From NCBI RefSeq assembly GCF_021730395.1, contig NC_069365.1, forward strand, positions 25,637,501-25,701,500: a stretch of DNA of 64,000 bases, given 5' to 3'. Each line of letters starts with the position of its first letter. Position 1 is the stretch's first letter. The notes under the pieces are model-generated. The model worked only from the letters and a program-made list of their open reading frames with translations, searched no databases and had not been told where the DNA came from. The stretch comes from Mercenaria mercenaria (lineage: Eukaryota > Mollusca > Bivalvia > Venerida > Veneridae). Shown here in pieces: positions 23,737 through 33,900 of the stretch. Made by a program: the position numbers and the translations under genes.

Positions 23737-24737
23737 ATACAGGTAAAGAGATTCCCAAAGAGACGTTTAGCCCTCATGATCCCATGCCAGACATTGTCAT
23801 CTCTGCAAATGGTATGGTAAAGCTCCTAAACAACTTAGACCCCCGTAAGGATGCAAGGCCTGACCAAATGAAACCAATAGTTCTTAAAAGCATCAGCAAA
23901 GACTATCCCCATCCTTGCAAAATTATTTAAGAAATCACTGCAAACCAGTACCCTCCCTGAAATATAGAAAATGGCAAATGTAGCGCCAGTCTACAAAAAA
24001 GGCTCAAGGTCAGATCCAGCCAATTATCGCCCAGTCACTCTTACCTGTATCCTGTGTAAAACCCTGGAACACATAGTTGCCTCTAGTATCACAAAACACT
24101 TCACAAAGTCTGATATGTTCTATGAACTTCCGCATGGTTTCCGAGAAAAGAGGTCGTGTCAAACCCAACTCCTTATGCTCGTTGATGACATTCTTCGGTC
24201 CCTGAACCTGACAAGCCAAGTTGACCTCATTCTTCTTGACTTTTCAAAAGCATTCGACATGGTCAATCACGAAACACTATTGTACAAACTCCATTATTAT
24301 GGTATAAGGTGTCATAACTTAAAATGGATCAAAGGCTTTCTAGACAATAGGTCACAATCCTTAGTTGTCAGTGGCTACAACTCCAGCTCCATACCAGTCT
24401 CATCCGGCGTGCCCCAGGGTTCGGTTCTAGTACCTCTCTTCATTTCTAATCTATATCAATGATCTTTCTGAGTTTGTTAAATTTTCCAAAGTACGCCTCT
24501 TCGCTGTTGACACTGCCATATATCTCCTTCTAACTGTTGCCTCACATTCTAGCCTACTACAACAAGATCTACACCAGCTAGAAATATGGGAACAGAAATG
24601 GGCCATGCAATTTAATCCATCCAAGTGCCGGGTCATCCAAATCACAAAACGTAATACAGTCATTCCAACTCAATACATACTTCACAACACCATCCTCGAA
24701 TCAGTTCCATCTGCCAAATACCTTGGCGTTACAATAT
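23737..24737 (+). pseudogene. LINE ORF2 (Jockey/CR1 group), left part, split by an LTR element
   Basis: The plus strand gives ISANGMVKLLNNLDPRKDAR, then (23971-24462) NVAPVYKKGSRSDPANYRPV, LHGFR-like PHGFREKRSCQTQLLMLVDD, LILLDFSKAFDMVNHETLL and SGVPQGSVLVPL. After a frameshift near 24440 it reads YINDLSEFVKFSKVRLFAVD and KYLGVTI. The catalytic box reads FAVD instead of F/YADD, so the enzyme is dead. It has stops near 23930, is 5' truncated, and is interrupted at 24737 by a Ty3/Gypsy insertion; the ORF resumes at 29808. Confidence 0.82.
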
Positions 24738-24971
24738 TGTAATATATATCGTCATTGTAATATATATGTATTAATTTATAGAGATGGCTTATTGACACAC
24801 AAACAGAACAAGACCCGAAGGATGGTTTATATATTTAATATGTGTGTTGCATCCAAAGTATAAACTCACACTCTCTCTATAGAAATATGTATATATCTTA
24901 CATACAGAAACAATAAAGAAATATGATATCATAGGCGGGGCTTAATCTATCTTGTAGACTTGCTTACTACA
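24738..24971 (-). repeat. 3' LTR of the Ty3/Gypsy element
   Basis: 234 bp, starting TGTAATATATATCGTCATTG and ending TTGCTTACTACA on the plus strand. It matches 29569-29802 except for about two differences. Confidence 0.93.
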
Positions 24972-24988
24972 TCCTCCTTTACCTTTAG
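24972..24988 (-). promoter_or_regulatory. Polypurine tract of the Ty3/Gypsy element
   Basis: Minus strand AAAGGTAAAGGAGGA directly adjoins the 3' LTR, the expected place for plus-strand DNA priming. Confidence 0.75.
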
Positions 24989-25575
24989 ATTAGAACTCAT
25001 CAATAATCAGAATACATAAATTGTTTAAAATAATCAAAGTTCAAATATATACTCAAAACATGAAAATTCTGTTCTAATGATATAAGCTAGTTAGCAAGTC
25101 TATTATCATAATATCTCCTCTTTTTTTCAGCAAAGTTCATTAACCCTTGTTATCAACATAATCAGTTTATAGAGCATCTGCTTTAGCTAAGTACTTTTAC
25201 AATGTCACTGTAAATTGAAATATCCTGGGAAAGTCCTCGGAATGTTCCGTCGTTATCTAACAGTTTCGTGTTTTATCTCAAAACCCTAAAATGTGTACAA
25301 TCAACTGTTATTTTTATCAAAATTATAAATTAAGTTTTGAGTTCTACCGCCCAAGAACTAATTATAATGTAATTGTGAAACAGACAAGTAATAATTCCCA
25401 AGAGTAACATAGTATTTTTACACACTGATCATTTGTCCAAAGAATAATAAATCCAGCAAGCAAATATAAAATGACTACACTGCTATGGTAGCAAATAGGG
25501 CATTATTATGGCCCACACAACACTTAGGTGACTAATCCTGTGCACTGAAACCTGTGAAATTATGTCACTGATTAA
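24989..25575 (-). other. Non-coding region of the Ty3/Gypsy element between pol and 3' LTR
   Basis: AT-rich, about 590 bp, with no recognisable envelope gene or other coding sequence. Confidence 0.6.
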
Positions 25576-25580
25576 TCCAA

Positions 25581-28500
25581 TCATTCATTGACAAAACGTC
25601 TAGGCGGTCGTAGTTTCCTTTGCGACCTTTGACGTGGTGCAAATACAGTATCTGCAGGTTTCGTCTGCGCCGGCTCATGACCACCTTGAACTACCCTGAA
25701 CTTTGACACGTCTCGTGTAATTTCCTTTCCTCTGTGCTTGATTGTTAGCATTGAACCTTTCCTAGCAATGACAATGCCAGGTGTAGGGTCAAACACTGTC
25801 TCAAATTTGTTACGTTGTTGTCGTTTTAGTAACACACGGTCTCCAATTTTCAATGCACTTGGCTGTGCTCTTCTGTTTTTGTCCGCATAAAGTTTGTTTT
25901 CCGATTTTGACAGACTGTCCCTGTCGCGAACATCTGTGTCTTGCTTTTCAAATGTCATTGATGGTAATTTCGTTTTTTACTTTCCGATTGTACATTAATT
26001 CACTTGGAGCTTTTTGTGTTGAAGATTGTGGCGAACTGCGAAAATTCATTAGATATCTGTGCAACGCTGTCTTATAATCTTGACCTGATGCTATTGCGGT
26101 TTTGACTGATTTTTGCAATGGTGCCATGAATCGCTCGACTATTGCATTTCCTTGTGGGTGCAATGGAGTGATTCGCTTATGTTTAAATCCCGACTTATCA
26201 GCATATTCTCTGAAAGTACGACTCTGAAATGGAGGTCCATTGTCCGTTCTCAATACGTCTGGATATCCAAATATCGAAAATATTGATTCCAAACGCGGTA
26301 TGACAGTTTCTGCGGATGTTGACCTGACTCTCTCAACTATTGGAAAACGACTATAATCGCATATTACCACTAATAACAGGTACCCGTCCGGGAATGGTCC
26401 ACAAAAGTCACAACTGACTTCAGAAAACACATCTCGTGGCAGAGGTGTTGGTTTTATCGGATCTGGAGTACATCCTGGTGATGCAGCTTGGCACACAATG
26501 CATGATTTGCATGCTTCTTCAACCATTTTATCCATATGCGGGAACCAACAATATTCCCGAAGTAATCCTTTGCACTTTGATTGGCCTTGGTGACCCTCGT
26601 ACGAAAGTAACACTGTTTGTTTTTGCAAAGTTTCTGGTATACAAAGCTGTGTACCCCGTAACAACACATATCCTTCATCGGTATATGCAACTGCAAGTTC
26701 TTGATTCTTGTTTAAATTTTCATATAAACGAAAACTTTCATCGGATTGGCATTTCTGATTTTTCCAGTCATTTGTTTCTATTGCATTCTTGACACAACTT
26801 AATACACAGTCTGATTTAGTAGCTTTTGCTACGTCTGATAGCTTCAATGCATCTGGCAAAGTGTTATCAGTGATAAAACTGACATATTGTTCGGCTACTG
26901 TGTTGGTCGCGTGTCTCGCGTGCGGATGTCTACCTGGTCTATAAATCGTCTGGAAATCATACGTTAACAACTTCAAACGCCAACGTTCTAATCTTGGTGA
27001 CTGTATATTCTTTACGTTGTTGAAAATTGATTGAAGTGCAGCGTGATCCGTTATCAATTTGAATTGCTTGCCGAATAAGTACAAATGAAAATGTTGAATC
27101 ATGATAACAGCACTTAAAGCTTCTCTCTCTGTTTACGAATAGCGCGCTTGTACTGAATTGTAAGCTTTGCTTCCATACAACACTATTTTTCCTTTCTGAA
27201 TAAGTATTCCTGAACAGCCTACTGGGCTGCCGTCTACCCAGAGTTCAGTTTCTTTCCTCGGGTCAAAATACGTCATGACTTTGTCACTAGTCAATGCCTC
27301 TTTTAGTGAAGTGAACGACTTTTCCTGATCGTCATTCCATTCGAATTTTACATCCTGATGAGTAAGTCGTCGTAATGGTTCCGTTAGAACTGAATAGCCA
27401 TCTATGAACTTAGACAAATAGTTTGTGAGACCAAGAAATGAACGGATTTCGGATACAGATTTTGGTCTGTCCATGTTTTTTACTGCATCTACCTTGTCAG
27501 GATCAGGTGAAATTCCCGATTCCGAAAACACGTATCCGTAGAATTTGATTTTTGATTGTCCGAACGAACATTTTTTCTTGTTCAATGTCAGGTTCCGTTC
27601 TTGAAGACGCTGAAGTAATGCTCGCAAATTGATATCATGTTCTTCACGCGTTTTGCCGTAGCAAACGATATCGTCAGCAATGTTTAACACGCCTGTTAGA
27701 CCCTGAAGTGCTTGACGAAGCTCATTTTGGAACAGAATCGGTGCTGCTGACACTCCAAAATTTAAACGTTTATATCGAAAAAGTCCAACATGTGTCTGAA
27801 ACGTTGTCATTGCACGTGATGACTCATCCAGTTCAATTTGATGGAAAGCTTTGTACAGATCGAGACGCGAAAACACTTTTGCGCCGTTCAACGTTAAGAT
27901 TATATCATCCACCGTCGGACTAACATTTTTCTCAGTTTTAATTGCGGTGTTGGCTTTCCTCATATCTATGCACACTCTTACTTCTCTCGGTGAATTTGGT
28001 TTTGGAGCAGCTACCAGGTTCGATACCCATGGTGTTGGTACACCTTCCACTTTTTCAATAACATCCATATCCTCCAAACTTTTAAGTTCCTGCTCAACTT
28101 GCTCACGCACATGAAATGGCACTCTCCTAGGAGGCTGAGCTACTGGCACAACACTTTCATCAATGTGAAACTTAACTTTTCTGTTTTTCAGACATCCTAA
28201 CCCAGTGAAAACTTGCGAGTATTCCTCAATAAGTCCTTCATACTCGTCTTTGGGTTGAACAGATTGTATCTGCGGTAAAATTCCAAGCTCTACTGACAGC
28301 TCATAACTAATCAATGAATCTTTATTACCCGTAACGATATGGAAATCTCTGGTCACGAATTTTGAGTCCGACTCAACAAGCAAAGAACATTTACCTTGGA
28401 ATGGCAGTGGAGACTTCTGTCCAAATGCGGACGCTTTCGTGGTCGCTTTCTTGATTTCCGGTGATTTTTTCATTTTCTTAAGGACAATTTCACTGACAAT

Positions 28501-29520
28501 ATTGATCGATGACCCGCTATCAACCAAAACATTCACATCTACAACATTTAATTTTATTCTTTTCTTTGGCACTTTCTTTCTATCTAACATGAATCCAAAT
28601 AGCACATCACATTCATCCGAATTGCAATCCGTCGCGTATTCATCTGTTAAAATTTCTAAATCCGGTTGTTCATCCTCGATCAATGTCACCTGCTTTATAC
28701 GTTTTCTACAAACCGATATATAATGGTTCTTCTTATGGCAATAATTACATTCTACTCCAAGCGCGGGGCAACGTGATATATGTGGATATTTTCCTCCACA
28801 GTTGCGACATTTCTTGCTGGTTTGGTGAGGACTGATCCGCCCTTCCGACGACGAGCCTGCTTGCGGTAAACCTTGATATGAACTAGAACGTTGTTGTGAA
28901 CGTTGTGGTACGAATCTCTTTGATTTCCGCCTAAAATGTGGATTGCTTTTTACACGCACTACCTGCTGACTACTAGTGTCCTTTGACATACTTGTTGCTT
29001 GAGTCTTCGAAATTTCCATTGTTCTCATCATTGTAAGTAAGTCATTAAGTGATTTTTCTGAATCTTGCAAACATCGCATTCTCATTTTTTGCGAAATAAC
29101 ACCCTGTATGATTTGGCTTTTAATTTCTGACTCAGTGTCCGAAAATTCACAGTTTTTAGCTTTTTGTCGTAATTTAGTCACATATTGGTCAATCGTTTCA
29201 CCGTGCAACTGTTTAATATTCCTGAATTCGAAAATTTCAAACTGAGTGTTTTTTCTAGGTTTGAAGTAGTTTGTAAGTCCAGCTTTTGTTTCATCGTAAT
29301 TTTCACTCTCTCCATGTAGATTTAACGTATCATAAATGTCATATACATCATCTCCAGCATAGTGCAGTAACAGTGCCTTTTTCCTTTTCCTTGTATTTAT
29401 ACCTAGCCCAACAAATAAATTCTCCAGTTTATCTACATATTTGTCCCACCGAACACCTAGGGAATTTTCGTCAGCGTAAACATCAAATTTGGGAAACGCA
29501 GGTAAATTTTCCATTGTCAC
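25581..29520 (-). pseudogene. gag-pol region of the Ty3/Gypsy element
   Basis: In order on the minus strand: a gag with a retrotransposon-gag core and two zinc knuckles (CRNCGGKYPHISRC and CNYCHKKNHYISVC); an aspartic protease (LVDSGSSINIVS); a reverse transcriptase (RVCIDMRKAN, SRLDLYKAFHQIEL, catalytic IADD); an RNase H (LWVDGSPVGCSG); an integrase with HHCC zinc finger and D-D-35-E core (CDFCGPFPDG, RTDNGPPFQS, QGNAIVERF); and a C-terminal module with GDRVLLKRQ. The RT-RNaseH-IN order and IADD box place it in Ty3/Gypsy (Metaviridae), probably near the Mag-like group given double knuckles and a Ser-tRNA primer. It is a fossil with about two coding interruptions, otherwise well preserved. 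Confidence 0.92.
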
Positions 29521-29551
29521 AAAATCACTTAATCCTCAGTTTTAAAATAAT

Positions 29552-29568
29552 CCGATCATCGTCGCCAT
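29552..29568 (-). promoter_or_regulatory. Primer-binding site, tRNA-Ser type
   Basis: Minus strand TGGCGACGATGATCGG begins one base after the 5' LTR. TGGCGACGA is complementary to the 3' end of serine tRNAs ending TCGTCGCCA. Confidence 0.7.
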
Positions 29569-29802
29569 TGTAATATATATCGTCATTGTAATATATATGT
29601 ATTAATTTATTGAGATGGCTTATTGACACACAAACAGAACAAGACCCGAAGGATGGTTTATATATTTAATATGTGTGTTGCATCCAAAGTATAAACTCAC
29701 ACTCTCTCTATAGAAATATGTATATATCTTAAATACAGAAACAATAAAGAAATATGATATCATAGGCGGGGCTTAATCTATCTTGTAGACTTGCTTACTA
29801 CA
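29569..29802 (-). repeat. 5' LTR of the Ty3/Gypsy element
   Basis: 234 bp, same sequence as 24738-24971 apart from about two differences, TG...CA ends, followed by the AATAT duplication. Confidence 0.93.
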
Positions 29803-30552
29803 AATATCAAATGACTTATCCTTTAACAACCACATTGACAACATCATCAAAAAAGCAAATCAGACACTTGACTTCCTCAGACATAACATCAAAGTCCACT
29901 CGCAAGCACTCAAATCAACGGCATATAAGACACTGGTCAGACCCAAACTGGAGTACAGTTCTACAGTTTGGTCCCCGTATTCAGGCACTCGCATTGATCA
30001 GCTTGAGTCGATACAGCGCAGGGCTGCTCGGTGGGCCATGTATGATTATTCTAGACTGTCCAGTGTCACTGATATGTTGTCCTCCCTAAACTGGAGACAT
30101 CTTGACCTTCACCGCATAGACCAGCGCCTTGTTATGTTTCATAACATTCTCCATAACCAGGTAGCCATTTCCCTCCCAGATGATGTTAAACTACTCGCCA
30201 GACCATCTAGACACACTCACTCCCAAGCATTCCAGCCAATTCCAACCTCAACTGATTACCACAAATATTCCTTCTATCCCCGTACCATTATACACTGGAA
30301 TGCTCTTCCGCCAGATATTGTCAACTTGTCTGGTCCGCAGTTCAGTCAGGCTGTAAGTAAGATTAAACATGTCTCCCCATAAACCACCTGCTCTGTTTTT
30401 AACCGACCTTATTTCTTTGGTTTTTAAACCTCTTTATTTTCACATTCTTACTAATATTCTTTTGTCGGTTGAGGCATGCAAGGGCTACGTCCCCGCGAGG
30501 GGTTTGACTTAAACGGAAGATAGATAGATAGATAAATAGATAGATAGATAGA
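29803..30552 (+). pseudogene. LINE ORF2 right part, 3' UTR and GATA tail
   Basis: The frame resumes at 29808 exactly where KYLGVTI was cut: SNDLSFNNHIDNIIKKANQ, RPKLEYSSTVWSPYSGTR, IDQLESIQRRAARWAMYDYS, LNWRHLDLHRIDQRLVMFHN, ending SQAVSKIKHVSP at the TAA of 30380-30382. A short 3' UTR (ACGTCCCCGCGAGGGG) and a (GATA)n tail (30516-30552) mark the LINE 3' end. Together with 23737-24737 it is one 5'-truncated copy. Confidence 0.85.
30516..30552 (+). repeat. GATA microsatellite tail of the LINE
   Basis: About nine GATA units with one GATAAATA variant, directly after the LINE 3' UTR, as CR1/Jockey-group LINEs often end in short tandem repeats instead of poly(A). Confidence 0.8.
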
Positions 30553-30906
30553 AATGACAGTTTTACTTCATAATCATATCACTGATTAATATGTCTCTGA
30601 ACAAACGAAAAACACCGAAGAAGTATAACTGATTTACAGTCAGTGTAATACATTGACCAGAGTAGCATTTAGTAAACTAAAATACTTTAAACTGATTTAT
30701 ATTCATCATTATTATGATTAACATTCCGCAAACAGACATTTTTCCAGTTACTGGAGATCAACAGCCTGAAATATGCAGTTGCTCTCTAGATTTTTGTCAG
30801 ATATACTACTTTAGGTTCATTTACTCTTAAATACTCTTCAAACTCGAGGCGCGCGAGTTGGGAAAAACAGCCCAAACCTACTTTTGTTTTATTTTTAAAA
30901 AAGAAA
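30553..30906 (+). promoter_or_regulatory. Nup54 upstream region and 5' UTR
   Basis: Only 354 bp separate the LINE tail from the Nup54 ATG. A GC-rich palindromic motif CTCGAGGCGCGCGAG lies at about 30844-30858 in otherwise AT-rich DNA. I see no clear TATA box. Promoter location is inferred from position. Confidence 0.4.
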
Positions 30907-33900
30907 ATGTCAGGGTTTACATTTGGAGGGACATCAGCAGGAGGCTTTGGAACAGGAACAACTGGTAAGAAGACCGTCTCTGTCGAAATTTCTTAAATAA
31001 TTTATGGAAAACATACAGTATGTCACCATCATTTCGGTTCGTGTTTTTTTTCGGATGAATGGAAATTCCAATTTTTTTTTACCAAAATGCCTATTTAACC
31101 ATGATTAGATATGGTAGACAACATATTATATGGCCTAACCTAGAGGTTTACCCCAACATTTTGGGCCATATATGGCATAAATGACAATGCTCTCGGAATC
31201 CGTGACTGACAGGGATATGAAATTATGCCAGCTCCCGCACTAGCAAATAGGATTTACAGTCAACTCGTTCCCAGTCAACTCGTCTCCAATTTGGTCATTT
31301 CATCCCCCTCGGCGATTTCAAATTGGTCATTTCGTCCCCCCTTTTTCGGCCCCCCTTTTTAAAACGTATTTTTGAAAAAAAATCAAAGTATGATACATTA
31401 AGTCGTTTTTTTTCTTTCAAATAAGTATGCTAAAATAAAAATGCTAAAAATATACATAAGTTTTCGTTTGTTTTAAGAACTTTTTGCTTTAAAAATGATC
31501 GATTTAACAAGGAGGATTTTCTGGTTTTTTTTTTCTCTTTTGATGCTGCTTATTTTCAAACTCTTGAATAAGTTTAAACTTTTTATTTTTTTTTTTTTCA
31601 AGTTCAAATTTTATTGCAATTTTCGGCAAATCCTTGCCTTTGGCAATACATACAAAACATAATATATACAACACTTGAAATTTGACATTCATACAAGTCA
31701 CATATATATAATGCAAAGAATCAACAGTGTAAATGTAATTTTAAAAAAAAAATATTTTTTTTATAACAAATAATTTCCTCACTCCAATCAACTATTAACA
31801 CATTTAATTCTACTAGGTAGAGATGGTACCTACCCAAATAAATCAAAGGGGGACAACTCTGAATTGATCAATAGACTGAAGCCAACATTAAACATTGATC
31901 AAAAGTGAAAGAAAAATCAGATAGGTCCTTTTACAAACAACTTATCAGGTAGACAAAATATGACCTACATTTGTTTAAATCCCTTTGTATTCATACACAA
32001 TATGCACGCTTTTCTCATGACTTACATTGACAGTTATTTTGTAAGTTGTAGTGAGGCCCTGATAGAAAGTTTAGTAATGCATGAAGATTATATAGAATAA
32101 TGCATACATTCCTTTGAAGAAAATTAACGACATTAAGAAACGTTATTAAGTTTTGATCTTTTAGCCAAAGTTCTTTATTTATTGTTCTCGATGGTGATAC
32201 ATTGGTTTACACAACATTTATTTATCAAAATGTAAAATGTATGTATCCAACAATGAGAAATAACATAAAAAGTTTAATTGGTAACACAAAAATTCGTTGT
32301 CGTCAAATATAATAATTCCAATGTTTTAAGGTAGTGGTTGTAATTACTACATGTTAAGGTAGCTGACAGGTAATTACTCTATGTAATGTATTTTAAGCAA
32401 TTCTCAATTTAAACATTCTCTGGAGGGAACTAGCACGATCATTTGCTTTCCTTGAAAAATGAATAAATGCTGAAAAAGCATATGGAGATTACTCTATTTG
32501 ATGATTTTCGTTAGAAGTCGTAGTTAAACAAACTAAAAGGTGTTTTATTTACTGTTGAAAACAAAGAAATCGGATAATTTCAGATATCAACATTAAATTA
32601 AAACATATACTGTTTACACAACTTGAAAAAAGGTTTTCGTTGGGGCCTCTAATTTACAAATATATCAACAATTATCACCAGAATTGAGTGCATTCATGAG
32701 TGGAAAATAATGATGGTAAAATGGTGTAGGGGTTTGTTTACAATATAAAATCTTTAATAATTTCTTTAAGGTACATTTTTGGTATGGTTTTGGTAAGCGT
32801 ATAATAAAGAGCATGCCATTCTCTTTCGCTCAGAATTTTTTCAATCGTTTTAGACTCTAGGCTAGTCTTGGAATTTGACTTTATTAAAAGACAAAAGGAA
32901 GTTCAGTATAGGCTCTTTCAAAATGTTGAAAGTAGAGTAAACTTACCTTATACTCTATTGAATTTATTTAGCTGTGGGAGCTTTTGATATAGACTATAAT
33001 TGGGGAAGTCCTAAAATCTTTGATAAACGGTCAAAACAAGAGTTGTCCATTTTGCTTCAGATATTTTTAGAAAGTCATTTTTTAGATATCAAATATTTCT
33101 ATTTTTGACATAGAGAAGAGGAAAACCATAAATATATTTAGGAAATTGGTGCCTTTAGTTATCATTTCACTCTGAAAAAAACCTATAAAGATGAATTTGA
33201 TTTTTTTAGGTACCATCTCTATATTAGGGGAAAATTTTGACACATTTCATTCGGTCAGTCAACAACTTCTCATGCAATTAAATACCATTAACACCTTCCA
33301 ATCAGCCCAATCAAGGCCTTTTTAATGTGATTAATAACCTTTATAACACCTTTCGTATGCAGGGATATGCTCATTCTACTTTTTTTAGAAACCACTGGCT
33401 CCCTACTTTTGAAGTGCTTTTTTTATATATTTTAATGACAAAAATGAATATAAAGCATGTTGGTTATTTTCAGTAAAACATATGTGACAGATATTAGTTG
33501 TTTATTTACTCTTTATTGTATTTCTAATTAAAACTTTCTTTTATTATGACCAGGGGTAAGGATTTATTGCTCTCTCTTTTCTTACTATGATTTTTAAAAA
33601 GTTAATTAGACTTTCTGTTAATTTATATTTTTAATACTAAGGGCATTGTATTTATTTTTTTATTTTACCGTATTTTCCCGAATATACGCCCCCGGGGGCG
33701 TTACATTTTCCAAAGAGGGGGCGTTCATTTGAGGTAAAAAAATAAAAAATGAAAATTTTTACAAAACTTAGAAACATCGTTCAAACCAACTGTAAAGTGT
33801 TTCTGTGTTGTTTAATTCCCCCAAAACGTAATTATTTGGCATCCAATTTAATTCAGTGTGTCTTAAAATTATGCATTTAAATACAGTACCTCATGTATTC

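Larger units (their letters stand above)
24733..29807 (-). mobile_element. Ty3/Gypsy LTR retrotransposon, young, with AATAT target duplication
   Basis: The element spans 24738-29802 on the minus strand, with 234-bp LTRs at both ends (TG...CA) and a perfect 5-bp duplication AATAT (24733-24737, 29803-29807). The two LTRs differ at about 2 of 234 positions (under 1%), so insertion is recent. A primer site for tRNA-Ser type and a purine tract adjoin the LTRs, and gag, protease, RT, RNase H and integrase are all present. It looks nearly complete, with about two interruptions of its coding sequence. It was inserted into the RT ORF of a LINE, which it splits. Confidence 0.93.
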
